From NCBI GenBank assembly GCA_023818745.1, contig JAMWBY010000001.1:1-43169 (forward strand): a stretch of 43,169 nucleotides of DNA, read 5' to 3'. The translations under genes were made by a program, and so were the position numbers. The stretch's first letter is position 1. Each line of letters starts with the position of its first letter. Positions 16,948 through 25,988 of this stretch are shown piece by piece. The notes beneath the pieces were generated by a model, which had not been told where the DNA came from, searched no databases, and saw nothing but the letters and a program-made list of their open reading frames with translations. The stretch is from Candidatus Omnitrophota bacterium. GTDB lineage: Bacteria > Ratteibacteria > UBA8468 > B48-G9 > JAFGKM01.

Positions 16948-18453
16948 TTAAATTATTTCAACTCCATTTACAGAATTACACACAAATGAAGCAAAATTTA
17001 AATTTCTTGATTTGTAATACTTTTTATATAAGATATCTAAAACATTTTCAACTTTGTTTTCTTCTACAAGTATTACTACACAACCTCCAAGTCCTGCTCC
17101 TGTTATTTTTGCACCTTTAACCCCTTTTATATTTTTAACTAAATCAACAATAAAGTCAACATCTTCCACACTGCATCTATAAGCACCTGGTTGATAATAA
17201 ATTTCTGTTTTTTTTCTTTCTTTTTCATCTTTGCTTTCAGAATGTTTTATAAGTTTTTTAAGATATTCATCACTTACTCTATAATTCCATTTTACCTTCT
17301 TTCCATTTTTTAAAAATTTTACAACTCTATCTCCATCGTGAGAAATATACATAAGTTTACCAAACTCGTTTATATTATTTTTTTTCAATAATTCAGAACA
17401 GATATCAGCCCGTGCACATTCACTAATCCCATAAAGTAATACATCTCTTATAGCATAACCGTTTTCAGGTTCTTTATGGGTTTCAAAAATTTTATCAAGT
17501 TCTTGATCCTTTAAGGTTTCATAAATTTCAAATCTTTTTAGTTTGTAAGGAAGATTAAGTAGAATATTATAAATAACTTTATCACTTCCCAGATTTTTTC
17601 TGTTTATATCTCTAATATAGTTAAGTTTAATTCCAATCTCTGGAAATTTATTCTTTATAAGTTTCAATCCAATTATATAAGTTGCTACTCTTTCGTTGAA
17701 GACATCTTTAGCATTTGCAGATTTTTTGGCTTCAATCAATGAATTACAGCATATGATTTTATAATTTTGAGGAAAAGGTATATATTCAACAACAAACGGA
17801 AAAAATCTTATATGAGTAATGTAATTTTCTCTCCCAAGAATCATAGAAGCATGGTCTCCACTTCCACCCCTTGTTCCAACAAACCATTCTGCTTCTCCAC
17901 ACATTTCAGGAAGTTCTTCTTTTTTTATAGGTAAATTATAAAGATTTATAATTGCACTCATAGTTGCTACTACTATTGCAGATGAAGAACTTAAACCTGC
18001 TCCTGTTGGAATTTCTCCATAAAAGAAAAGATTTACTCCACTAATATTCATTTTAGGAAATTTGTTCTGTAAATACAACACACCTGCTTTTATATAATTT
18101 GACCAATCACCTTGGACAATTTTTACTTTTCTTATAAAGTCAGTCCATATAATTCCTTTCTCTGGTAATTCTTCATCAATATCAAATATCTGTGATTTAT
18201 ATTTTTCTTCTTCAAAATCATAAACATAAACTTTTCTATCTTTTCTTTTCCCTGCTATACACCATAAATTTTTATCAATTGTAAGGGTATTTATAAAACC
18301 ACCTCTATGTTCAATATGAGTTCCAAGAAGGTTTATTCTTGCCGGGACTCTTATTAAAATGACATCTTCATCACAATTTTTTTCTATATATTTTTTAATC
18401 AGTTCTTTTAAATTCTCATTTTCTACTTTTTTCAAATATTCTGAACATTTCAT
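16948..18453 (-). CDS. Galactokinase-like GHMP-family sugar kinase
   Basis: A 501-residue sugar 1-kinase of the GHMP superfamily. Visible motifs are the N-terminal sugar-binding box VPARINLLGTHIEHRGGF (37-54, equivalent to PGRVNLIGEHTDY of galactokinase), the phosphate-binding loop PTGAGLSSSSA (149-159), GGSGDHAS with the predicted catalytic Asp200, and the C-terminal GAKITGAGLGGCVVIL. The usual Glu-His-Thr-Asp-Tyr of galactokinase is replaced by Thr-His-Ile-Glu-His, so the substrate may be another sugar (galacturonate, glucuronate, arabinose or an amino sugar). It is longer than the usual 380-430 residues, with an insertion around 270-340. It lies between the SDR and giant-protein genes, 2 and 16 bases away, with an AGGAG ribosome binding site. 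Confidence 0.85.
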   Translation of the reverse strand: MKCSEYLKKVENENLKELIKKYIEKNCDEDVILIRVPARINLLGTHIEHRGGFINTLTIDKNLWCIAGKRKDRKVYVYDFEEEKYKSQIFDIDEELPEKGIIWTDFIRKVKIVQGDWSNYIKAGVLYLQNKFPKMNISGVNLFFYGEIPTGAGLSSSSAIVVATMSAIINLYNLPIKKEELPEMCGEAEWFVGTRGGSGDHASMILGRENYITHIRFFPFVVEYIPFPQNYKIICCNSLIEAKKSANAKDVFNERVATYIIGLKLIKNKFPEIGIKLNYIRDINRKNLGSDKVIYNILLNLPYKLKRFEIYETLKDQELDKIFETHKEPENGYAIRDVLLYGISECARADICSELLKKNNINEFGKLMYISHDGDRVVKFLKNGKKVKWNYRVSDEYLKKLIKHSESKDEKERKKTEIYYQPGAYRCSVEDVDFIVDLVKNIKGVKGAKITGAGLGGCVVILVEENKVENVLDILYKKYYKSRNLNFASFVCNSVNGVEII

Positions 18454-18455
18454 TT

Positions 18456-19280
18456 TTATACTCCTGAATAAGCATTAAACCCTCCATCAACAGGAATTAC
18501 AGTTCCTGTAATAAAACTACCAGCATCAGAAGATAACAAAATACAAATTCCAACCAGTTCTTGTGGCTGTCCAAATCTTCCCATAGGTGTATGACTAACA
18601 ATTTTTTTCCCTCTTTCTGTTAAATTTCCGTTTTCATCAACTAATAAATATCTGTTTTGCTGGGTTAGAAAAAAACCAGGAGCAATTGCATTAACTCTTA
18701 ACTTATTATTGTATTCCATGGCAAAATGGACTGCAAGCCATTGTGTAAAATTACTTACGGCTGCTTTTGCTGCTGAATAACCAGGGATTCTCGTTAATGG
18801 TCTAAAAGCATTCATAGAAGATATATTTATTATTGAACCACCATTTTCATTCTTTATCATATATTTTCCAAAAGTTTGGCATGGTAAAATAGCACCGCCA
18901 AAAAGATTTAAAGCAACAACTTTTTCAAGTGCTGATAATGGTAAATCAAAAAAAGAAAGTTCTGTAGATGTAGTTGCTTCTTTTATATTCCCACCTGCTG
19001 AATTGATAAGAATGTCAATTTTACCATATTTATCAATTATTTTTTTTGCAACTTCTTCTATTAAACTTTTATCAAAAACATCAAGATATTCACCTTCTGC
19101 TTCTATACTTAATTTTCTTAAATTTTCTGCAGTTTCTATATAATTTTTAATATCAGCAATTATAACTTTTGCTCCTGCAAATCCAAGCCCTTTTGCTATT
19201 TCAGAACCAAGTATTCCACCACCTCCAGTAATCACTGCAACTTTATCTTTTAAAGAAAAAATTTTATTAATAAAATCCAT
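18456..19280 (-). CDS. UxuB-like SDR oxidoreductase (probable D-mannonate/fructuronate-type)
   Basis: A 274-residue classical short-chain dehydrogenase. The NAD(P) motif TGGGGILG is at 18-25, NSAGG near 93-97, and the catalytic Ser155, Tyr168 and Lys172 are in ISSMNA and YSAAKAA. The sequences FTQWLAVHFAMEY, APGFFLTQQNRYLL, TPMGRFGQPQEL and VIPVDGGFNAYSGV are those of the SDR-type D-mannonate oxidoreductases of Gram-positive and other bacteria, which interconvert fructuronate and mannonate. This fits the KDG kinase elsewhere in the window. The ATG is preceded by GGAGG and overlaps the end of the radical SAM gene by 14 bases, so translation is coupled. Activity on a different keto-sugar remains possible. 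Confidence 0.85.
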   Translation of the reverse strand: MDFINKIFSLKDKVAVITGGGGILGSEIAKGLGFAGAKVIIADIKNYIETAENLRKLSIEAEGEYLDVFDKSLIEEVAKKIIDKYGKIDILINSAGGNIKEATTSTELSFFDLPLSALEKVVALNLFGGAILPCQTFGKYMIKNENGGSIINISSMNAFRPLTRIPGYSAAKAAVSNFTQWLAVHFAMEYNNKLRVNAIAPGFFLTQQNRYLLVDENGNLTERGKKIVSHTPMGRFGQPQELVGICILLSSDAGSFITGTVIPVDGGFNAYSGV

Positions 19281-20286
19281 TTTTTACCTCCATTTTTAGA
19301 TAACATAAAGGGTCTTCTTCTAAAAAATCATTATATAAACTATAAGCAAGCGCTCTACACCCTATACATTCATCAATTATACAATTTTTACATCTTCCTT
19401 TCAAAAACCTTTTATTTCTAATTTTGTTTAATACTTCTGAATTCAACCATATATCAATTAATTTTTCTTTTAATAGATTTCCAATAGATAAAGGTAATCT
19501 TCTACAAGGAAAAACTGTTCCATCTGGCATTATTGCAATTCCATCTTTTCCAACAATACATTGACTTCCATATAATTCATATTTTTTATCTTCAATTTTA
19601 ACCATATAACCTCTAAATTCTAAAATGTTTGTTGTATTAAAATCAACATTACAGATATTATGTAAAAATTTAGTTATTTCAAGCCAATTTTCAAAAGAAA
19701 TTGTTTCACTTTTCATATCTTTACCAAGTCCATATGGAACAAATCTTTCTATTACTAATCCATTAAAATTATAATTATTTGCAAAATCAAAAATTTTAAA
19801 AATCTGTTTCCAATTTTTTTCAAGTATTGTAAACATCAAAAATTTATCTGATTTAATATCTTTAATTTTCTCACATATTTTTATAAACCTTTCAAAATTT
19901 TTACCTCTAAAAAATTCGTATAATTCTTTATCAACAGATTCTGTTGAGATTTTTAATATAATTTTATTTTTTTCAATTTTGTAAATAACCTCGTCAGAAA
20001 GAAAAAAACCATTTGTTATTATTCCAAGATTTTTGGTTTGTTTTAAATTTAAAATTGTTTCAATCAATTTCCACATATTTTTGTGTAAAAATGGTTCTCC
20101 ACCAGTTATATCAATTACAAGTTTTCTATTTGTTTTTTTTAAAAAATCGCAAATATTAGAAAAAATATAAATAAGTTTTTCAAAAGAAAGGTCTTTGTCA
20201 GGAGAAAAATTATCCTGATAACAATGTTTGCATCTCAAATTACAATTGTCTGTTATATGCCATTGAATATGAAAGGTATTTTCCAT
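19267..20286 (-). CDS. Radical SAM protein with C-terminal SPASM domain
   Basis: A 339-residue protein. The radical SAM cluster motif CNLRCKHC has Cys15, Cys19 and Cys22. ITGGEPFL follows near residue 60, and the barrel strands continue to about 220. The C-terminus holds a seven-cysteine SPASM-like auxiliary cluster region: CIVGKDGIAIMPDGTVFPC, then CKNCIIDECIGC, and a final DPLC. Such proteins modify peptides or proteins or do other radical chemistry using extra [4Fe-4S] clusters. No short precursor peptide is visible next to it. It is the first gene of the minus-strand operon that continues with the SDR, kinase, giant protein and small ATP-grasp genes. A possible -10 box (TAAAAT) lies only 8 bases before the ATG, so the mRNA may be leaderless. 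The substrate is unknown. Confidence 0.88.
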   Translation of the reverse strand: MENTFHIQWHITDNCNLRCKHCYQDNFSPDKDLSFEKLIYIFSNICDFLKKTNRKLVIDITGGEPFLHKNMWKLIETILNLKQTKNLGIITNGFFLSDEVIYKIEKNKIILKISTESVDKELYEFFRGKNFERFIKICEKIKDIKSDKFLMFTILEKNWKQIFKIFDFANNYNFNGLVIERFVPYGLGKDMKSETISFENWLEITKFLHNICNVDFNTTNILEFRGYMVKIEDKKYELYGSQCIVGKDGIAIMPDGTVFPCRRLPLSIGNLLKEKLIDIWLNSEVLNKIRNKRFLKGRCKNCIIDECIGCRALAYSLYNDFLEEDPLCYLKMEVKNGFY

Positions 20287-20307
20287 AGAAATATATTTTA
20301 CTTTTTT

Positions 20308-20337
20308 TTGAATTTGAAATAAACTTTAATTTAAAAT
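20308..20337 (+). promoter_or_regulatory. Weak predicted promoter for the GH106-like operon
   Basis: TTGAAT (20308-20313) and TAAAAT (20332-20337), 18 bases apart, lie in the 65-base divergent gap shared with the radical SAM gene. An AAGGA ribosome binding site follows at 20341-20345. The boxes are imperfect and the DNA is AT-rich, so this is tentative. Both divergent operons must be started from this small gap or nearby. Confidence 0.35.
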
Positions 20338-20351
20338 TATAAGGAAATCTA

Positions 20352-23300
20352 ATGGAAAAAATTCTAAAAGAAATTAAAAAACCTGGGAGTAAATTTAGAG
20401 GTGCTCCTTTTTGGGCTTGGAATGGAAAACTTGACCCTGATGAATTAAGAAGGCAGATAAGGATAATGAAAGAGATGGGACTTGGCGGATTTTTTATGCA
20501 TTCAAGGGTTGGACTTGACACACCATATTTATCAAAAGAGTGGTTTGAATGTATAAATGCATGTGCTGATGAAGGTGAAAAGATAGGAATGTTTGCTTTT
20601 CTTTATGATGAAGACAGATGGCCTTCTGGTGCTGCAGGAGGTCTTGTAACTAAGAATAAAAAATATAGAATGAGGCATCTTGTAATGACTGTTACAGAAG
20701 ATGTTAGAAAAATAAAATATTCAAAAAACACGCTTGCCATATTCATTGCAGATTTTGAAGGTGATTTGATAAAAAATTATAGAAAGATTAAAAAAAATGA
20801 AAAGGTGTCCGAAATATTAAATAAAGAAAAAATTTTATTATTTAATCTTGAAATTGCAAGAGAAAGTCCTTGGTACAATGGTTATACATATCTTGATACC
20901 CTGAATCCAGAAGCAGTTAAAAAGTTTATTGAAATTACGTATGATAACTATAAAAAATTTTCCGGTAGGTATTTTGGTAAGGTCATCCCAGGTATTTTTA
21001 CAGATGAACCAAATTATGGGTATATATATTTTCATTACAATCCACCAAATGAAAAAGAAATTTACATAGGAATTTCTTGGACAGAAAAACTGCCTTATAT
21101 ATTCAAAAAAAGATATGGATATGATATTTTAAATTATTTACCAGAAATTTACTTTGACAGAGTTGATAATAAAATTTCAAAAGTAAGATATCAATATTTT
21201 GAGTGTATTACTTCACTTTTTGTTGAAAGTTTTGCAAAACAAATAGGTAACTGGTGTGAAAAAAATAAATTACTTTTTACTGGACATATACTTGGAGAAG
21301 ATACTTTATCTAAACAAGTACATGTTGTTGGAAATTGTTTAAGATTTTATGAATATATGCAATCTCCTGGCATGGATCTTTTAACAGAACACAGGAGGAT
21401 ATTTAATACTGCAAAACAGGTAAGTTCAATTGCAAGACAATTTGATAGAAAATGGCGACTTACTGAAACTTATGGATGTACTGGATGGGATTTTTCTTTT
21501 GAAGGACATAAAGCACTTGGTGACTGGCAGGCATCATTAGGAATAAACTTAAGATGTCAACATCTTTCCTGGTATACAATGCTTGGTGAAGCAAAAAGGG
21601 ATTATCCTGCAAGTATATTCTATCAATCACCATGGTGGAATTCATATAAATTTGTAGAAGATTATTTTGCAAGAATTAATTTAATTATGACTAATGGTAA
21701 AGAGATAAGAGACCTACTTGTAATACATCCAATTGAAAGTATGTGGGCAATTTATAAGATGCCTCAAATAGAAAAAAATCAATTTATTCAGTCAGAGGAA
21801 GTGAAAAAACTTGATGAAATTTTTGCTGAAATTTGTGATATTTTACTTGCCAATCATATTGATTTTGACTATGGAGATGAAGAAATTTTGTCAAGATGGG
21901 CAAAAGTAGAAGAAAAAGAAGGAAAACCAATTTTAAGAGTAAATAAAGGTGAATATAAAACAGTTCTTGTTCCACCTTTATTCACTATGAGGAGTTCAAC
22001 CCTAAAATTACTTAAAAAATTTAGAGAAAAAGGAGGAGATGTTATATTCGTAAAAGAAGTATCTTCTTATTTGGATTGTGAAAAGACAGATAAGATTAAA
22101 GAGTTCTCAAAGAATTGTATTGTTGTTGGATCCTTTGAAGAGTCAATTAAACATCTTGAAAAAATTAGAAGAATCTCAATAAAAAATGAAAATGAAAATG
22201 AAGTCAAACAAATTCTATATCTTTTAAAAGAAGATGATGAAAACTTTTATCTTTTTCTGTGTAATACAGGAATGGAATGGGATAGTAAAGATATAAATAA
22301 ATACTGCCTTGTTAGAGATAGGAAAATCGGATTTAAAAATCTAATTATAAGGTCTTTCCCTGGTTGGAAATATAAACCAATTGAAGTTAACCTTGAAAAT
22401 GGTGAGATTTTTTATCCCGAAATAATTAAAAGCAAGGATGAGTATGTTATAAAATCTGATTTCCCACCACTTGGTAGCCATTTATATATTATTCCAAAGA
22501 AAAAAGATTTTTCTTTTGAAATAAAAGTATACAAAAAATATAAAGAAATACAAAATTATCAGATAAAAAAGGATGAATGGGAATATATTTTAACAGAAGA
22601 TAATGTTTTTGTTTTGGATATGCCATATTTTAAAATCGGTAAGGGGAACTGGAGGGAGAAAAAAGAAATATTAAAAGTTGATAGAGAAGTAAGAAAATAT
22701 TTAGGAATTCCAGCAAGAGGTGGAGCAATGGTTCAGCCATGGGCAAGGAAAAAGAAAGAAAATTCAAAAAGTGTAAGATTAAGTTTAAAATATGAATTTT
22801 TAGTTGAAAAATTACCAGAAGGAGAAATTTCAATAGCGATTGAAAAACCTGAATTATATGATATATACATAAATAACATTAAATTGACTTCTGATATGAA
22901 ATCTGGATGGTGGGTTGATAAATCTCTTGAGACAATAAAATTTGATCCAACTTTATTAAAAATAGGAAAAAATGAAATACTTCTTGAAACAGTTTATAAT
23001 GAAAATCATTCAGGGCTTGAAATCATTTATTTACTTGGGATTTTTGGTGTTGATAAAGAAAAACTTAGCATTACTTCTCTTCCACAAAATTTAAAAATTG
23101 GTGATTGGACAATGCAAGGATTACCGTTTTATTCTGGTAATGTTGGCTACATACTGCCATTAGAAAAGATTGAGTTCAAAGAAAAACAAAAAGTATTCTT
23201 AAAAATTCCAGAGTTTAGGGGAGTAGGAATAAGAGTCGTTTGTGAAGGAAATGAAATAGGTTTAATTTCTTGGCCTCCTTATGAAATTGACATAACTGAA

Positions 23301-23513
23301 TATTTAAAATATAAAGACGATATTACATTGATTATTGAGATACTTGGACATAGAAGAAATTCACATGGACCATTGCATTATTATGAAAAATGGCCAGTGT
23401 GGACAGGACCAAGTCAGTTTGTTTCAGAAGGAAATATGTGGGTAAATGATTATCAAGTTGTTCCATGTGGTTTAATGAGTTATCCTGAAATAATTATAAA
23501 AGAGGAGGAATAA
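20352..23513 (+). CDS. GH106-like glycosidase (alpha-L-rhamnosidase-type)
   Basis: A 1053-residue protein without signal peptide, so probably cytosolic. The N-terminus has the family-like opening RGAPFWAWNGKLDPDELRRQI (residues 17-37), then GGFFMHSRVGL and FLYDEDRWPSGAAGG. Further acidic active-site candidates are IFTDEPNYGY near 220 and LTETYGCTGWDFSFEG near 375. A Trp/Tyr-rich block (SPWWNSYKFVEDYFARI) precedes a Rossmann-like region and a C-terminal beta-sandwich (galactose-binding-like). These features match the GH106/rhamnosidase-related proteins common in Bacteroidetes and PVC bacteria. Exact substrate specificity cannot be read. It begins a plus-strand operon with 1-base gaps to the next two genes. 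Confidence 0.8.
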   Translation: MEKILKEIKKPGSKFRGAPFWAWNGKLDPDELRRQIRIMKEMGLGGFFMHSRVGLDTPYLSKEWFECINACADEGEKIGMFAFLYDEDRWPSGAAGGLVTKNKKYRMRHLVMTVTEDVRKIKYSKNTLAIFIADFEGDLIKNYRKIKKNEKVSEILNKEKILLFNLEIARESPWYNGYTYLDTLNPEAVKKFIEITYDNYKKFSGRYFGKVIPGIFTDEPNYGYIYFHYNPPNEKEIYIGISWTEKLPYIFKKRYGYDILNYLPEIYFDRVDNKISKVRYQYFECITSLFVESFAKQIGNWCEKNKLLFTGHILGEDTLSKQVHVVGNCLRFYEYMQSPGMDLLTEHRRIFNTAKQVSSIARQFDRKWRLTETYGCTGWDFSFEGHKALGDWQASLGINLRCQHLSWYTMLGEAKRDYPASIFYQSPWWNSYKFVEDYFARINLIMTNGKEIRDLLVIHPIESMWAIYKMPQIEKNQFIQSEEVKKLDEIFAEICDILLANHIDFDYGDEEILSRWAKVEEKEGKPILRVNKGEYKTVLVPPLFTMRSSTLKLLKKFREKGGDVIFVKEVSSYLDCEKTDKIKEFSKNCIVVGSFEESIKHLEKIRRISIKNENENEVKQILYLLKEDDENFYLFLCNTGMEWDSKDINKYCLVRDRKIGFKNLIIRSFPGWKYKPIEVNLENGEIFYPEIIKSKDEYVIKSDFPPLGSHLYIIPKKKDFSFEIKVYKKYKEIQNYQIKKDEWEYILTEDNVFVLDMPYFKIGKGNWREKKEILKVDREVRKYLGIPARGGAMVQPWARKKKENSKSVRLSLKYEFLVEKLPEGEISIAIEKPELYDIYINNIKLTSDMKSGWWVDKSLETIKFDPTLLKIGKNEILLETVYNENHSGLEIIYLLGIFGVDKEKLSITSLPQNLKIGDWTMQGLPFYSGNVGYILPLEKIEFKEKQKVFLKIPEFRGVGIRVVCEGNEIGLISWPPYEIDITEYLKYKDDITLIIEILGHRRNSHGPLHYYEKWPVWTGPSQFVSEGNMWVNDYQVVPCGLMSYPEIIIKEEE

Positions 23514-23514
23514 A

Positions 23515-24369
23515 TTGTTTAGAAATATATCGTTTGAAGCGATAAATATAAAAACTACATTACTTGAACAATTACGTCTTGCAAAATTAGGAAATTTTGA
23601 AGGAATAGATGTTTCAATTTTAGATATTTACGAATTTTCCAAAAATGATAAAGTTGACAAAATTAAAAATTTGATTGATAGTTTTGATTTAAAAATTGGT
23701 GGCTGGTGTTTACCCTTTAATATTGACGAAGAAGAAGATAAATTTAATCAAGATATAGAAAAACTTGAAGAATATTTAAAAGTTGCAAAAAAAATTTCTG
23801 CCTTCCGAATTTATACATGGATTGTTCCTTTTTCTGATAATTTAACATATAAAGAAAATTTTAAATTTCATTTAAAAAGAGCACAAAAAATATGTAAACT
23901 TATAGAAAAATATAATTGTAGAATCGGTTTTGAATTTGTAGGTACTAAAAGTTTAAGAATAAATCATAAATATGAATTTATTTGGAATCTTGAACAGTTG
24001 CTTGAATTTTTAAAAAAATTAAAAATGGAAAATACTGGAATCTTACTTGATAGTTGGCATCTATATGCATCTGATGGAAAAGTAGAAGATATTATGAAAT
24101 TAAAAAGCAATGACATAATTTATGTTCATATTAATGATGCTCCTGATTTACCTAAAGAGAAGTTGATTGACAATGAAAGATTTTTACCTGGAGAAACAGG
24201 AGTAATTAATTTAATTGGTTTTTTAAGAGCACTTAAAGAAATCAATTATGATGGCCCAGTAACTCCTGAACCATTCAATAAAAGAGTAAATGAGCTTCCA
24301 AATGAAATAAGTGTAAGATTAACTGGTGGATATCTCTTAAAAATTTGGGGAAAAGCATTTTCTCAATAA
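23515..24369 (+). CDS. Sugar phosphate isomerase/epimerase-type TIM barrel
   Basis: A 284-residue xylose-isomerase-like (AP-endonuclease-2) barrel. Candidate metal ligands are Glu in RIGFEFVG, Asp and His in LLDSWHLY, His in YVHINDAPD and Glu in VTPEPFN, in the usual order for IolE/IolI/YcjR-like enzymes. The start is a TTG preceded at good distance by GAGGAGG, 1 base after the glycosidase-like gene's stop; no ATG lies near, so TTG is well supported. It probably epimerises or isomerises a sugar released by its neighbour. Which one is unknown. Confidence 0.82.
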   Translation: MFRNISFEAINIKTTLLEQLRLAKLGNFEGIDVSILDIYEFSKNDKVDKIKNLIDSFDLKIGGWCLPFNIDEEEDKFNQDIEKLEEYLKVAKKISAFRIYTWIVPFSDNLTYKENFKFHLKRAQKICKLIEKYNCRIGFEFVGTKSLRINHKYEFIWNLEQLLEFLKKLKMENTGILLDSWHLYASDGKVEDIMKLKSNDIIYVHINDAPDLPKEKLIDNERFLPGETGVINLIGFLRALKEINYDGPVTPEPFNKRVNELPNEISVRLTGGYLLKIWGKAFSQ

Positions 24370-24370
24370 T

Positions 24371-25987
24371 ATGAGTAGAATATATTTCCTCCAGTTTAAA
24401 AATGGTAAAGATGGTTTTGAAATTCAACCAGGTCTTACTATACTTGATTATGCTCAAAAATTAAAGATAAAAATAAATGCAGAATGTGGTGGAATTGGAA
24501 AATGTGGGAAATGTGTTGTAAGAATTGAAAAAGGTGAAGAAAATTTAAATCAACTTACCTCTGCAGAAAAAAAATTTGATCTTGGTCAAAAGTATAGATT
24601 GGCATGTCAAGCAAAAATTATTAAAGACCTTTCAGATATTGTTGTTTATATAAAAGATTTTGGAAAATATGAAATTTTGAAATATGGAAAAGGGAAAATA
24701 GTTGAAATATTTCCTTTTTATAAAAGAAAGGGGAATAATGTATATAAAAATGGAGAAAAAGTTGATATTTATAGAGGTGGAATTTATGGACTTGCAATAG
24801 ATATAGGAACTACAACTATTGTATTTGACATTGTTAATCTTGAAAACGGAAATATTATAGGAACAGTTGCAAAAACCAATCCACAGATTATTTATGGCAA
24901 TGATGTTATTTCAAGAATTGAGTATACTATGGTTGATAAAAAAGAAAAAAGATTTTTAAATGAGAAAGAAAGAAAAGAAAAAATTTATGAATTGCAAAAA
25001 GTGGTTGTAAAGATGATAAATGATGAGATAAAAAAATTTGATAAAGAGATATTTGATAAAATATACGAAGTTGTTATTGCTGGAAATTCAACAATGAGGA
25101 ATATATTTTTCATTATTGATGTATCCACACTTGGTAAAATACCTTACGAACCATTAAATCCAGAGAGTTTAATTAGAAATCCAGATGAAATAGAATTGAA
25201 AATGAATAAAAATGGAGAAATTTATGGTCTTCCTTTGATTGGGGGACATGTAGGTGCTGATATTGTTGCTGATATACTTGCTTCTGAAATTTATAATGAA
25301 GAAAATGTTTGTATGCTTGTAGATATAGGAACAAATGGAGAGGTGGTTATAGGAAATAAGGATAAACTTCTTGCGACATCTGCTGCTGCTGGAGGTGCTT
25401 TTGAGGGAGTAAATATAAGTTGTGGTGTTGGAGGAATAGAGGGAGCAATAAAAGAAATAAATATAATAAATGGAAAAGTGTATTATTCAACGATTGGAAA
25501 TAAATATCCTATTGGAATATGTGGCTCTGGTTTAATTGACTTATTAAGTGAGATGTTAAAAAATAAAATAATTGATGAAAAGGCACGACTTAAAGATGGA
25601 GAATTTTATATAACAGAAAATATAAAAATAACCCAATCGGATATTTTTCAACTTATAACTTCAAAATCAGCGATCAAAACAAGTTGGCAAGTCCTTTCCA
25701 AAATTTATCCTATTGATTTAAAAAATATTGATAAAATTTTTATTGCTGGTGGATTTGGAAATTTTATTAATGTTGATAGTGCTATAAGGATAGGATTAAT
25801 TCCAAATATTGATAAAAATAAAATTATTAAAATAGGAAATGGTTCACTTGAAGGCGCGAGAGAGGTTTTATTATGTTATAAAAAAAGAAAAATTGCTGAA
25901 GAGATTGCTCGAAAAACAAAACACATACGAACAAATGAAATAGAACCAAATTTTAACTACCTTCTTACAGAAAATATGTATTTTTAA
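24371..25987 (+). CDS. [2Fe-2S]/ASKHA corrinoid activation protein-like (RACo/RamA type)
   Basis: A 538-residue protein. The N-terminal plant-type ferredoxin domain has Cys39, Cys45, Cys48 and Cys79 (ECGGIGKCGKC and RLACQ). A linker leads to an actin-like ATPase (ASKHA/DUF4445) half: GLAIDIGTTTIVFDIV near residue 140, IAGNSTM near 237, LVDIGTNGEVV near 317, SAAAGGAFEG near 337 and IAGGFGNFIN near 458. In known cases such proteins use ATP to drive reduction of Co(II) corrinoid proteins back to Co(I) for methyl transfer. No corrinoid protein or methyltransferase is in the window, so its partner is elsewhere or it activates another target. It is co-transcribed with the GH106-like and epimerase-like genes and ends 1 base from the convergent KDG kinase. 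Confidence 0.87.
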   Translation: MSRIYFLQFKNGKDGFEIQPGLTILDYAQKLKIKINAECGGIGKCGKCVVRIEKGEENLNQLTSAEKKFDLGQKYRLACQAKIIKDLSDIVVYIKDFGKYEILKYGKGKIVEIFPFYKRKGNNVYKNGEKVDIYRGGIYGLAIDIGTTTIVFDIVNLENGNIIGTVAKTNPQIIYGNDVISRIEYTMVDKKEKRFLNEKERKEKIYELQKVVVKMINDEIKKFDKEIFDKIYEVVIAGNSTMRNIFFIIDVSTLGKIPYEPLNPESLIRNPDEIELKMNKNGEIYGLPLIGGHVGADIVADILASEIYNEENVCMLVDIGTNGEVVIGNKDKLLATSAAAGGAFEGVNISCGVGGIEGAIKEINIINGKVYYSTIGNKYPIGICGSGLIDLLSEMLKNKIIDEKARLKDGEFYITENIKITQSDIFQLITSKSAIKTSWQVLSKIYPIDLKNIDKIFIAGGFGNFINVDSAIRIGLIPNIDKNKIIKIGNGSLEGAREVLLCYKKRKIAEEIARKTKHIRTNEIEPNFNYLLTENMYF

Positions 25988-25988
25988 T

